A DNA stretch of 64,000 bases from Anaerolineae bacterium (GCA_017303635.1 JAFLCG010000003.1:186001-250000); one strand, 5' to 3'. Positions 29,201 to 40,050 are shown, numbered from the stretch's first letter. The notes: generated by a model from the letters alone, not told the origin. Program-made: numbers and translations.

Positions 29201-29923
29201 GTTCGCCAGCAAGCGCGTCTCCGCCTCCCGACCGGCGAAGTAAGGCGGGGCTTCCCCCGGCGGCGGGTTGATAAATTTGCTGCGGCTCTGCCCGGTGACC
29301 GGCTTTTCCGGCTGGCGTTCGCGCTCAATACCGGCCTCGACACTGCGGCGAGTCTGCTCGGCGGCGGCCTGCGGATCGCGCAGGATGGCTTCCTGCCGGG
29401 CGATAGAGTCGCGCAGGTCGCGGATGTCGGTCTCGATGCGGGCGCGGCGGCTGGCGTCGAATTCGCGCAATAGATCACGTTCGGCGTCTTTCAGGCGTTC
29501 GCGCAGTTTATGGAGTTCGCCATCCGGGGATTTGAGCCAGTCAAGGTGCTGACGGAGTTGGGCCAGCCCGGCCTCAAAGCTTTTGGTGAAATCGATGAAG
29601 TTCCGGGAACTCAGCCGGAAAGGGAGTTCCGCGCCGGGGTCGAGCCGCAGCGGAACGATGTGTTTCTTGTACTTGAGGGCGCTCACCCACTCCGGTTTGC
29701 AGCCGGATTCATCGGTCACGCTGTCCGCCGTCATGACGAAGAGCAGCGTCGCACAATCGCGGATGGCCTGGTTGAGTTGCACATCCCAGTCGATGCCACC
29801 TTTGAGGTCTTCTTTATCCAACCATGCAGGTCGGGAGGGGCTGCCGCCTTCCAGGGCGTCGTGCAGCTTGCGGGCAAAGTCGAGTCCATCGGCGGTCGAG
29901 TAGCTGATGAAGTGGTGGCTCAC
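26213..29923 (-). CDS. TIR / NB-ARC (STAND) / TPR protein, candidate anti-phage NLR-like sensor
   Basis: A 1236-residue protein. Residues 1-130 are a TIR domain (HHFISYSTADGLDFARKL, and CKPEWVSAL where Glu78 is the likely NADase residue). A charged coiled coil (about 135-200) follows. The NB-ARC ATPase has YFAGREAE, Walker A GRGGVGKTAL (near 255), Walker B AVLLLDNAEDLL (near 348), sensor TSRVRPHELLL and a winged-helix region. From about 600 to the end are TPRs of the kinesin-light-chain type, with seven almost identical 40-residue units. TIR-STAND-TPR proteins are known or suspected to act in bacterial immunity: the TPRs recognise a trigger, the ATPase oligomerises, and TIR destroys NAD+. No partner gene adjoins it. 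ATG 29923 opens directly with the TIR domain. Confidence 0.93.
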   Translation of the reverse strand: MSHHFISYSTADGLDFARKLHDALEGGSPSRPAWLDKEDLKGGIDWDVQLNQAIRDCATLLFVMTADSVTDESGCKPEWVSALKYKKHIVPLRLDPGAELPFRLSSRNFIDFTKSFEAGLAQLRQHLDWLKSPDGELHKLRERLKDAERDLLREFDASRRARIETDIRDLRDSIARQEAILRDPQAAAEQTRRSVEAGIERERQPEKPVTGQSRSKFINPPPGEAPPYFAGREAETRLLANFMKNDNQRLFTLIGRGGVGKTALVCRLLKGLERGELPDGLGSLTVEGIVYLSENGSRRITVDNLLGDLSKLLTGPAADEAAKLLQNPALATEAKVRGLLTYFGEQRAVLLLDNAEDLLDEGGKFKDAELFEALKTLLKAVNRFKIILTSRVRPHELLLVEPGRQHTPREITDGLESPHAEAILRALDDTGELGLKDAPDALLNQARLSTRGFPRALEALVAILRADRYTTLPDLLERDLPENVTETLVGEAFARLEPTAQAILQVLAVYGRPVTPVAVDYIMRRFHETADSARLLRRLAAMHFVRAEAGKFFLHPVDRAYALERLPKGEDSDRHEAGEPVFTRIGLAKLAADYFKTTQLPREQWNKLEDLRPQLDEFELRCESGDWDTAANVMLDVISYLLRWGYAQQVIILIEKIQGKITDQDIAVTSLMMLARTYSDLSRFQQAVAVYQQALAMLWESSEYQRIQESDNALRNLYRLIGGGPLIKESIILDNIGVDYSYMGEYAKAIEYHEKALAIRQELGDRDGEGKTVGNLGYCYNNLGQYARAIEYHEQALKIKREVGNRAGEATTLANLGGCYSNLGQTAKAIEYHKQALVISREVGDRAGEGTHLGNLGTCYSNLGQTAKAIDYHQQALAIMREVGNRAGEGATLGNLGSCYSNLGQTATAIDYYQQALAISREVGDRDGEGANLGNLGGCYSDLGQTAKAIEYHEQALAIKREVGNRAGEGTDLGNLGSCYSNLGQYDKAIEYHQQALAIYREVGNRDGTFYRLDDLARCHALLGQYEAAADYGQQGLELAAESEAPSALPRASRRLGYIALLRADWTDAEAHYQACQTLADERGIDWLQHIARWGLAQVALYTGDVSTARAQIDAALSFPEQLYIHLSNKVLGVVALRQGDTAAAVVAFQTVVTHTDELLGHSDQNYDAWDARFIALAGLALLATDPTERESHLAGARAAFAKARSITDAPGVVTGVRQLLDALKLADTDGLLGDL
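26941..27780 (-). repeat. Seven tandem 120-bp repeats encoding TPR units
   Basis: Units begin at 26941, 27061, 27181, 27301, 27421, 27541 and 27661 with an exact 120-base period. The central five differ at only a few bases. They encode 'GNLGxCYSNLGQTAKAIEYHxQALAI' type TPRs. Conservation at nucleotide level, not only protein level, indicates recent duplication or gene conversion. The outermost unit at 27661 is the most diverged. Confidence 0.95.
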
Positions 29924-30195
29924 GGGTTGGCCTCGGCGGAACTATGGCTACAAGCGAACGGGATACCGACTAGTATGCGTCATGCCGGACGAATCGCCAA
30001 GCGGGTTCGGGCAGATGAATCAAAAACCGGAACATATGTTCCGGTTTAATCGACAATGGATGGTATGCTAACGTTGAACTCGTCATCTTTGCGCCGAATG
30101 CTGAGCCTGTTGGCTCCGACGACGACAGTTGAGCTTGTGGCGGCGAAGCCCCTCGGCCACAGCCGCCACAGCCGCCATTTGAAACAGCACCCCGG
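29924..30195. other. Region upstream of the TIR gene and downstream of glyQS
   Basis: About 270 bases without a gene. It holds the palindrome at 30017 and a further hairpin, TGTGGCGGC (30136-30144) with GCCGCCACA (30162-30170), located just past the glyQS stop but lacking a U-tract. The promoter of the TIR gene should lie here. Confidence 0.5.
30017..30051. repeat. Long palindrome with core CGGAACATATGTTCCG (5' side of the TIR gene)
   Basis: GAATCAAAAACCGGAAC, centre ATAT, GTTCCGGTTTAATC. The core and left flank match the copy at 26061. Together they bracket the 3.7-kb TIR-NB-ARC gene as near-identical repeats. Confidence 0.85.
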
Positions 30196-33207
<3,012 letters not shown>

Positions 33208-33288
33208 GTTCGGTTCCGCTGATAGACCGGGTGGCTAAACGCGCTGTATTATAGAGGGAGGCCATTCATTAGGCGAGGCTGATGAACC

Positions 33289-34143
33289 ATGCCCATCCGC
33301 GCTGACCGCAATATGTACCCCGGTATCAATCCGCATCTGAACAGTGCCCTCCAGCAAAGTGGGGGCGGTTGGCAGAGCTTTCATACCTATCACCTGATTA
33401 TGCTGGCCCAGCATCTGAACAGCGCGCTGCCCGGTGCTTATTATGCTGAAGCAGAAGCCTCACTTCAGATTCGCGTCTATGATCCACCGGCCGAGCGTGA
33501 CAGCCCACACCGCCCGGACGTGATGATCTCTCGGTTGGCTGGGGCGCCAGCGACGGAAGCGGGTGCCATCAGCAATCCAGTGCCCACCCATGTACTGACG
33601 CTGGATGAAGCCCTTGACCCTTTTGAGGAATTGGTGGCATTGGTTATCTACCATGATAACCGTCCCGTGACGCGCATCGAACTTTTGTCGCCTGCCAATA
33701 AAGCGCCGGGTTCCCATCATGATTCATACATCAGCAAACGGGCAGAAACTCTGCACAGCGGTCTGCGACTGGTGGAGATCGACTTTCTTCACGAGCGTCG
33801 CCCCACACTGACCTCCATCTCCGATTACTCGGCAAAGGAGGCCGGGGCACTGCCCTACCATATTCTCCTGATGGATCCGCGCCTCTCACGTGTGGAGGGG
33901 CCCATTAAGGAGTACAGTTTTGGCCTCCTGGACCCGCTGCCGGTGTTGAACCTGCCGCTGGATGGTGACGATGTTGTCCCGGTTGACTTTGGCAACATCT
34001 ATGATCAGACCCTTCGACAGCGTCCGTACTTGTACAAGATCGATTACGCGCAGGAACCGGTCAATATGAGTACGTATTCTGAAGCTGATCAAGCCGCCAT
34101 CCGGGCACAGATGGCGCAGATCGCGCAGAATCTGGGGGCATGA
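33289..34143 (+). CDS. DUF4058 family protein
   Basis: A 284-residue protein beginning PIRADRNMYPGINPHLNSALQ, with RPDVMISR, LVALVIYHDNRPVTRIELLSPANKAPG and SGLRLVEIDFLHERRPTL. This order (N-terminal 'YPGxNPhL', then 'IELLSPxNK' and 'vEIDLL') is the DUF4058 pattern. That family is related to PD-(D/E)XK-type Uma2-like proteins in general appearance and is abundant in cyanobacteria and Chloroflexota. The function is unknown. It shares an 81-base divergent promoter region with glyQS, where TATTATAG occurs near 33247. Confidence 0.88.
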   Translation: MPIRADRNMYPGINPHLNSALQQSGGGWQSFHTYHLIMLAQHLNSALPGAYYAEAEASLQIRVYDPPAERDSPHRPDVMISRLAGAPATEAGAISNPVPTHVLTLDEALDPFEELVALVIYHDNRPVTRIELLSPANKAPGSHHDSYISKRAETLHSGLRLVEIDFLHERRPTLTSISDYSAKEAGALPYHILLMDPRLSRVEGPIKEYSFGLLDPLPVLNLPLDGDDVVPVDFGNIYDQTLRQRPYLYKIDYAQEPVNMSTYSEADQAAIRAQMAQIAQNLGA

Positions 34144-34236
34144 GCAGGCTGTGAGTGCTGCCTTGTCGGTTTATTGCCCCCCTCTGGTTTCTGTGTCATC
34201 ATGGGCGTGACCTTCGATGTTTAAGGAATACGCCTC

Positions 34237-35433
34237 ATGTCCCAACGCCTCCTCGCCATTGGTGCTGTCGTTCTCGCGGTCGGATTGGCGATCTTCAGCT
34301 TCACTCAACAGCAGCAATCCACCCAACAGATCGCTGCCGCCAGCACGCGAGAACGGGAAGCAGAGATCAGCCGCGTGACCGCGGTGGCGCTGGCCCAGGA
34401 GGCGATTCAAACGCAGGTCGCCGCTGAAGGCGACCGGGCAACCGCCGTCCTGGATGCAGCGGCAGCGCAAGAGAACGCCGCAACGGCGGCTGTGGAGGCC
34501 ACCAACGCCCGCGCGACCTCGGTGGTCGTGCAGACAGCTGGTGCCATCAGCGTCAGCACGGCCCAGGCGGATGTAGAGAGCGCGCAGGCTGCTGCGACCG
34601 CCCAGGCTGAAGCCAATGCGACGGTCGCGGCGGGTGCGACGGCGCTGGCGGGCACTGCCCAGGCGCGCCTGGAAAGCGCGGCGACCAGCATTGTTGATCT
34701 GTCGGTCAACCTGGGGACGGCCACCGCGCAGGTGAATGCGCTTGTCTTCGCCTTCAATTCGGCAGCCGAAGACCGGGCGACTGCCGTCAGCGGTCTGCTG
34801 GCCGCGCAGACCCAGGTCAGCGCGCTGGATGCAGAACTGGCGACCGCTCAGGTCGCGGCGGGTCAGCGTCCCTCGGCAACACCACCCCCTCTGGCAAGCG
34901 CTACACCCGTGCAGGCTGCGACGCTGGCCCCGACAGCGTCGCCAGAACCAGCGACATCGGCTGAGGTTGAACTGACGCAAAACTTTACGACGGAGGCAGG
35001 CGTCCGCTTCCGGTTACCGGAAGGCTGGAATGCTCAGGAAGGCCGCAACAACATCTTTATTTCCAGCAACGAACGGGCCGCAGATCCGCAGGCCGAGTAT
35101 CAAGCTGGCGATTATGTGGTCATCCTGTTCATCATCAATGGCGAACAGCTCACCGGACAAAAAGACCTGGCGCTGGCAGATATGGCCCAGATCGTGGTGC
35201 AGGCATTCAGCGGCGGTGATAATCCCCTGACCTTTGGCCCTGTGCGGGAAAGCCAGGTGGGTGATCTGCCTGTAGCGGAAGCGCGCACCAATAATGATCC
35301 GATCAATACGACCATGCTGGTCGCCAGTTACGGCAACGATCAGTTTGTCGCGGTGCTGGCGGACAGCCTGCGCAATGAGGCCGATGTGCTGAGCGATATT
35401 GTCAGGCAGATTCTGGCGACGTTTACCTTCTGA
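34237..35433 (+). CDS. Membrane-anchored coiled-coil protein with PsbP-like C-terminal domain
   Basis: A 398-residue protein. An N-terminal membrane helix (LLAIGAVVLAVGLAIFSF, about 4-22) is followed by a very Ala/Thr/Gln-rich helical stretch (about 25-215, e.g. AVALAQEAIQTQVAAEGDRATAV), probably a long coiled coil, then a Thr/Pro linker. Residues about 245-398 form a domain starting VRFRLPEGWNAQEGRNNIFISSN that resembles the repeats in the protein at 18087. AAGGAA precedes ATG 34237. Its role is unknown; the topology suggests a surface-exposed domain on a stalk. Confidence 0.78.
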   Translation: MSQRLLAIGAVVLAVGLAIFSFTQQQQSTQQIAAASTREREAEISRVTAVALAQEAIQTQVAAEGDRATAVLDAAAAQENAATAAVEATNARATSVVVQTAGAISVSTAQADVESAQAAATAQAEANATVAAGATALAGTAQARLESAATSIVDLSVNLGTATAQVNALVFAFNSAAEDRATAVSGLLAAQTQVSALDAELATAQVAAGQRPSATPPPLASATPVQAATLAPTASPEPATSAEVELTQNFTTEAGVRFRLPEGWNAQEGRNNIFISSNERAADPQAEYQAGDYVVILFIINGEQLTGQKDLALADMAQIVVQAFSGGDNPLTFGPVRESQVGDLPVAEARTNNDPINTTMLVASYGNDQFVAVLADSLRNEADVLSDIVRQILATFTF

Positions 35434-35544
35434 AGCCTTTTGTCGTTGGTCATGTGCGAATGGGTGGCGCGGTCGACCGCGCCAGTTTTCACTATATAGC
35501 GCGGTGGATGGGACTTGCAGCGCCCGCCCCGTGGAGGAATTCCT

Positions 35545-35895
35545 ATGCAGCAGCCAGCTCAACCCCCTGGAACTACCCGTCAGGTCAACCTGGAGCTACC
35601 CGCCGGCTTGACCGCCATTTATTCCAATGCCGTCGTCATCAGCCAGACCTTGAGCGAGGTGGTGCTCGACTTTGTCCAGGTGATGCCCAATGACCCGCGT
35701 GCGCGCGTCTTGAGCCGGATCGTCATGACCCCGACGGCGGCCAAGTTGTTCTTGCAGGCGCTCGGCACCAATATCACCCAGTTTGAAGGTCTGCATGGGG
35801 AGATCAAGGTGCCGCCGCAGCCGCCATCGCTGGCCGACCAGTTGTTTAAGCCGCCGACCACCCCACCGCCGACTGCACCGGAGGAAGGGTCATGA
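35545..35895 (+). CDS. DUF3467 family protein
   Basis: A 116-residue protein. The segment VNLELPAGLTAIYSNAVVISQTLSEVVLDFVQVMP, then ARVLSRIVMTPTAAKLFLQALGTNITQFEGLHGEI, matches DUF3467, a small beta-sheet family that often starts 'YAN' and keeps 'RVIMSPxxAK'. A Pro-rich tail ends the protein. GGAGGAA precedes ATG 35545. Its TGA overlaps the ATG of the translin-like gene, so the pair is co-translated. Confidence 0.88.
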   Translation: MQQPAQPPGTTRQVNLELPAGLTAIYSNAVVISQTLSEVVLDFVQVMPNDPRARVLSRIVMTPTAAKLFLQALGTNITQFEGLHGEIKVPPQPPSLADQLFKPPTTPPPTAPEEGS

Positions 35896-36524
35896 GCAAC
35901 CTGCTGACCATCGCCGAAGGGATCCGTGCCGGGTTGGTGACCAAAAACGCCGCTCGCGATGAAGCTATCGCCCGCAGCCGTGAACTCATCCGGCATTGTT
36001 CGGAGGCCATCCGTGCTATTCATCGCCGCGAGTGGCCGAAAGCCGATTCCAAACTGGCTGAAGCCCGTGCAGTGGCCGACTCGATGACGGCTGGCATTGA
36101 TGCCTATCCTGACCTGCTTTCCAGCGGTTATGCCCAGGATGCACTTAAGGAACTGGTGGAGGGCTACTGCACCCGCGCTATTGTGCAGGGGCAAGCGCTG
36201 CCGACACCTGACGAGCTGCGCGTCGATCCAGCGGCCTATCTCAACGGACTGGCGGAAGCCGCTACCGAACTGCGCCGCTTTATCCTCGATATTCTCCGCC
36301 GGGAAGAACCCGACCTGACCGAAGCCGAGCGCCTGCTGGAGTGGATGGACGACATCTACGATCAACTGGTGACGATGGACTTCCCGGATGCGCTCACCGG
36401 CGGGCTTCGCCGCCAGACGGACATCGTGCGCGGGGTGCTGGAGCGCACACGCGGCGACCTGACCACCACGGTTCAACAACAGCGGTTGCAGGCAGCGCTC
36501 AGCCGGGTGGATCAAGCGGGCTAG
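35892..36524 (+). CDS. Translin family protein
   Basis: A 210-residue all-helical protein. KNAARDEAIARSRELIRHCSEAIRAIHR near the N-terminus and DALTGGLRRQTDIVRGVLERTRGDLT near the C-terminus are the two regions conserved in prokaryotic translin-like proteins; the second corresponds to the 'R..D..R..iErTr.dl' helix of eukaryotic translin/TRAX. Translins are single-stranded nucleic-acid-binding proteins, and archaeal TRAX-like members have RNase activity. Whether the acidic residues needed for nuclease activity are conserved here is not clear. It overlaps the DUF3467 gene by 4 bases. Confidence 0.85.
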   Translation: MSNLLTIAEGIRAGLVTKNAARDEAIARSRELIRHCSEAIRAIHRREWPKADSKLAEARAVADSMTAGIDAYPDLLSSGYAQDALKELVEGYCTRAIVQGQALPTPDELRVDPAAYLNGLAEAATELRRFILDILRREEPDLTEAERLLEWMDDIYDQLVTMDFPDALTGGLRRQTDIVRGVLERTRGDLTTTVQQQRLQAALSRVDQAG

Positions 36525-36667
36525 TCCGGCACCTGAGCGGATTACAGTGTGCCGGATGACAGTAGATGTCACCCTACCACCCACAGGTGGAGGGGAACCG
36601 ATTGTGCATCCCTGTGCAGCCCTCCATTTTCGCATACACCGGTTGAAGACTCCCGGCATCAAGAACA

Positions 36668-36699
36668 ACAGCCATTCGGGATCGCTCCGGAATGGCTGT
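36668..36699 (-). terminator. Terminator of the sulfur operon
   Basis: ACAGCCATTC (36668-36677) pairs with GAATGGCTGT (36690-36699), extendable by CGG/CCG near the loop. Read leftward the stem is followed by TTGTTCTT. It lies about 40 bases past the stop at 36737. Confidence 0.75.
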
Positions 36700-36736
36700 C
36701 GGTGTCTGAAAGATGATCTGCGATCAGGTCGTGGAT

Positions 36737-37645
36737 TTAGGATTCGACCGGTAAGGCTGGATCATTGCCCCATTCTTCCCATGAGCCATCATAATTGCGG
36801 ACATTGGGGTAACCCAGCAGTTCACGCAGGATGAACCAGACATGTGCGCCGCGCACCCCGGTCTGGCAATAGGTGATGATCTCATTCTCACGCTCAAAGC
36901 CTGCCAGTTGGAACAAGGCATCCAGTTCAGCCGCAGGCAGGAAGGTGCCATCGACCGCCACGGTATTGATCCAATCCAGGTTGATCGCGCCGGGGATGTG
37001 ACCGCCAACGGCTGAACGCACATCGGTGCCGATAAACTCTTCAGCATTACGGGCATCGCACAACTGGACACCGGCCTTGTCGAAGTTTTCCAGTACGTAA
37101 TCCCCGGTGGTGCGGATTTCAGGATCGGCCTCGGCGATTTCGTAGGTAGACGGCACGATTTCAGGCGCTTCCGTCACGAGTTCCAGCCCATCTTCCTGCC
37201 ACTTGATGAGGCCGCCGTTGTAGATGCGGACATCGGCGTGCTGGTAGTACTTCAGCACCCAGTAGGCGCGGGCAGCCAGCAGATTGCTGTTGGCGTCGTA
37301 CAGGACGATGGTGTCCTCGGTGGTGAGGCCCAATGCGCTCAGCGCAGTCGCCACCTGTTCATCAGTGCCGATCTGCCCCCGGATGGGGTCATCCGGATTG
37401 GTCAGGTCCACCAGCGCCAGGAAATTTGCCCCCGGCAGATGCCCTTCTTCAAAGGCTGCCAGATCGCTACCCACATGGATCAGGCGCACACCTTCGGCGG
37501 TGGCATTCTCCTGCACCCAGGTGGAATCTACCAGCAAATCCGCGTTGACGAATTCTTCCAACACTTCATCCTGGGCCAGGGCGGGCAGCAACCCTGACAA
37601 AAGCAGCACCAGCACCGCAACACTCAAAAGGATACGAGTCTTCAT
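36737..37645 (-). CDS. Exported two-domain rhodanese (thiosulfate sulfurtransferase)
   Basis: A 302-residue protein with a signal peptide (MKTRILLSVAVLVLLLSGLLPALAQ). The first rhodanese domain (about 30-150, VRLIHVGSDLAAFEEGHLPGA) lacks the active Cys, as usual. The second (about 165-295) has QLCDARNAEEFIG and the active-site loop CQTGVRGAHVW, ending in NYDGSWEEWG. It would move sulfane sulfur from thiosulfate in the periplasm or outside. AAGGA precedes ATG 37645; a frame to 37720 lacks a site. It is the last gene of the operon, 44 bases after tusA. Confidence 0.92.
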   Translation of the reverse strand: MKTRILLSVAVLVLLLSGLLPALAQDEVLEEFVNADLLVDSTWVQENATAEGVRLIHVGSDLAAFEEGHLPGANFLALVDLTNPDDPIRGQIGTDEQVATALSALGLTTEDTIVLYDANSNLLAARAYWVLKYYQHADVRIYNGGLIKWQEDGLELVTEAPEIVPSTYEIAEADPEIRTTGDYVLENFDKAGVQLCDARNAEEFIGTDVRSAVGGHIPGAINLDWINTVAVDGTFLPAAELDALFQLAGFERENEIITYCQTGVRGAHVWFILRELLGYPNVRNYDGSWEEWGNDPALPVES

Positions 37646-37689
37646 GATGGATGTCCTTCTTGATCGAATAGTCTGAATCTGAATGCGAA

Positions 37690-37917
37690 TTAGGGCTTGC
37701 GGGTCAGGGTGATTTGCCATTCGGGCGACCCGGTTTCCTGAATCTCGACACTGAAGCCGAGCCGTACCGCCTGGGTTGGGATCGTATCCAACGCCGGGGC
37801 ATGATCCGTAATGACGACTAACTCATGTTCCTCCTTCGCCAGCTTTTTGAGGGCCTGTACGGTTTTCATCATCGGGTAGGGACAGATTTCACCCCGTACA
37901 TCGAGTTGCTTTGCCAT
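37690..37917 (-). CDS. TusA-family sulfur carrier protein
   Basis: A 75-residue protein with the signature LDVRGEICPYPMMKTVQALKKL. The Cys of CPYP carries persulfide sulfur between donors such as rhodaneses and acceptors. The rest of the fold (LVVITDHAPALDTIPTQA ... GFSVEIQETG) is standard. Its place between a YeeE/YedE transporter and a rhodanese supports a route in which imported thiosulfate sulfur is passed on in the cytoplasm. Confidence 0.94.
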   Translation of the reverse strand: MAKQLDVRGEICPYPMMKTVQALKKLAKEEHELVVITDHAPALDTIPTQAVRLGFSVEIQETGSPEWQITLTRKP

Positions 37918-37960
37918 GCTGTCAGTTCCTTTCGCGTTACGTGTTCACGTTCAATGACGA

Positions 37961-39232
37961 TCAGGGAATGCGTTTGATGGCCTGTGTACCCAACCAGGCC
38001 CCGATCAGGAGGCAGACTGCCCACACCCAGCCGTTCAAACCCAGCGACGGGATGGAGGAGAAAAAAGCCCCGATGGTGCAGCCCACGGCGGTGCCGGAGC
38101 CATAGCCCATGATGAGGCCACCGCCCCCTGCCTGGACAAAACGGATCTTCTGCTTGGGCACACGGATCTTGAACTCGCCGGAGAACAGGGCGGCCAGGAA
38201 GGAGCCGTAGACCATGCCGATGACCAGGAAGAGCATGTAGTTCAGCACACCTCCATCACCGGGGTCAAGGACGCAACCGGGGATGAGGTTGACACCCAGC
38301 AGGTTGCCAGGACCGACGTTGAGTCCGTTGCTGATGCCGATGGCCCAGCGGGAGATTTCCCCCGTGAAGCCCCAGGGACGCTCGGAGACAAAGGCGATCA
38401 CATTCAGGCCACCGAGGAGCGCGCCCCCCAGCAAGACCGGCCAGCCATGGACAAAGACACGCCGACGCAGATTGTTCAGGACTGCGCGAAAGTTGGTTTC
38501 CGGCTCGCCCTTGAAGGGGGCATCCGGGGCGACAGCCCCATTGCGATGTTCCCACCAGAGCACTGCCAGATAAGCCAGGATGAGCAGGGCGAAAGTCAGG
38601 GCGACCGCTCCGCCATGCCCCAGGTAATGTGGCAACCAAATCCGCGGGCTGTCCTTGATGGTGAAGGTGTACCACCAGTTCCAGGTGAAGCTGGCCGCCA
38701 GCAGACCGAAGATGATCCCCAGAAAGCTGACCCAGGAGGCTACATAACCTTCCCCCATCCGGTAGACACTGCCGGAAACACAGCCTCCGGCCAGCACCAT
38801 CCCGAAGCCGAAGATGACGGCACCGAAGATGGTATGCAGGCCGATCGGCAGCACATGAGCATCCGGCGGGAAGGTACCGAGGGCGGTATTGGGCACCTGA
38901 CGGGCCATCAGGGCGGCGAAGCCGGCAGTGGCAACGGCCAGGCCGATGATGATTCCCTTGAGGTTGCGTCCCTGCCCCAGCAGGAACGTATCCCGGAAGG
39001 CGCTGGCAAAACACAGATGGCTGCGTTGTAAGACGGCACCAAAGCCCAGCCCCAACACCCAGAATAACCCCATGCGGGTTTCGTTGGCGTTCGCGAAGGC
39101 ATATACGCCGACCGCGACCAGCACCGCGACCAACCCGGACCAAAAGCGCTGATTGCCGGTCTGTCCTACCGTCTGCCCTTCGGACGGGCGCACTCCAAAA
39201 CCCAGTAACGAATTGGTGCCTTTAGCTTGCAT
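37961..39232 (-). CDS. YeeE/YedE (TsuA-like) thiosulfate or sulfur-compound transporter
   Basis: A 423-residue membrane protein with about nine or ten helices in two homologous halves. Conserved elements are GLGFGAVLQRSHLCFASAFRD in the first half, GFGMVLAGGCVSGSVYRMGEG, and GLIMGYGSGTAVGCTIGAFFSSIPSLGLNGWVWAV in the second. The Cys residues in these segments are the ones proposed to relay thiosulfate through TsuA. It starts inside the end of the rhodanese gene (11-base overlap) and is followed by tusA after 43 bases, a context strongly tied to thiosulfate uptake. Confidence 0.93.
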   Translation of the reverse strand: MQAKGTNSLLGFGVRPSEGQTVGQTGNQRFWSGLVAVLVAVGVYAFANANETRMGLFWVLGLGFGAVLQRSHLCFASAFRDTFLLGQGRNLKGIIIGLAVATAGFAALMARQVPNTALGTFPPDAHVLPIGLHTIFGAVIFGFGMVLAGGCVSGSVYRMGEGYVASWVSFLGIIFGLLAASFTWNWWYTFTIKDSPRIWLPHYLGHGGAVALTFALLILAYLAVLWWEHRNGAVAPDAPFKGEPETNFRAVLNNLRRRVFVHGWPVLLGGALLGGLNVIAFVSERPWGFTGEISRWAIGISNGLNVGPGNLLGVNLIPGCVLDPGDGGVLNYMLFLVIGMVYGSFLAALFSGEFKIRVPKQKIRFVQAGGGGLIMGYGSGTAVGCTIGAFFSSIPSLGLNGWVWAVCLLIGAWLGTQAIKRIP

Positions 39233-40022
39233 GAATACCTTGTCCTTCTCTGATTGACCATTCAGCCCATGAACCGTCGTAAAGCCGCACAGCCGGGAAC
39301 CCCAGGCTCAAGAGCAGGTAGAAGGTATGGGCGGCCCGCATCCCACTCTGGCAGTAGGTGATGATCTCTTTATCCGGCGTAACGCCCAGTTGAGCCAGCT
39401 CGGCGCGCAACGCCTCCGCCGGGGCGAAGGTGGCATCCAGCGCGGTACCGGATTCCCAGTTCCAGGAGACCGCACCGGGCAGATGCCCTTTGGCGTACTC
39501 GGCGGGCGAGCGCACATCCAGCAGCACGACTCCGGGCGCTCCCAGTCGGGCAACGACCCAGTCGTAATCCACACCGTAGTGATCGGCGGGGGTGGGGGTA
39601 AAGTAGGCGGTTGCGGGCGGATGCGCTTCAGTGCTGACCGGCAGACCGGCTGCCTCCCAGGCATCCCAACCACCATCCAACAGGGCAACCGACTGATGCC
39701 CGTAGCGGAGCAGGCTCCAGGCGATGCGGGCAGCCAGTTGCCCGAAGTAATCGTCGTAAATCACGACGCGGCTGTGCGGGCCGATCCCGGCGGCGCTGAT
39801 GCGCTCGGCAAAGACTTCCGGCTCGACCAACATGCCTTCCACGCCCGCTTTGGTATAACGCAGGCTGGTCAACTGGATCGATACCGCCTGTGGGATATGC
39901 CCTTCGGTATAGGCTTCTGGCAGGCGGGCATCCAGTATCCGTAAGTCGGGTTCGTTCAGGTGCTGCGCCAACCAATCGGCGCTGACCTGATGCGGACTCT
40001 CTGCGGGGAAGTTGAAGGTCAT
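39222..40022 (-). CDS. Cytoplasmic two-domain rhodanese (sulfurtransferase)
   Basis: A 266-residue sulfurtransferase of the SseA type without a signal peptide. Domain one (about 10-120) contains LRILDARLPEAYTEGHIPQAVSIQ; domain two (about 140-260) contains VVLLDVRSPAEYAKGHLPGAVSWNWESG and the active loop CQSGMRAAHTFYLL, ending LYDGSWAEWS. It is first in the sulfur operon. ATG at 40020-40022 has GAGG 9 bases upstream. The leader in front carries the attenuator described separately, so this gene's transcription should depend on cysteine supply. Confidence 0.92.
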   Translation of the reverse strand: MTFNFPAESPHQVSADWLAQHLNEPDLRILDARLPEAYTEGHIPQAVSIQLTSLRYTKAGVEGMLVEPEVFAERISAAGIGPHSRVVIYDDYFGQLAARIAWSLLRYGHQSVALLDGGWDAWEAAGLPVSTEAHPPATAYFTPTPADHYGVDYDWVVARLGAPGVVLLDVRSPAEYAKGHLPGAVSWNWESGTALDATFAPAEALRAELAQLGVTPDKEIITYCQSGMRAAHTFYLLLSLGFPAVRLYDGSWAEWSIREGQGIHAS

Positions 40023-40050
40023 GGGTGGCAACCTCGCGTGCCTGTGTCAG

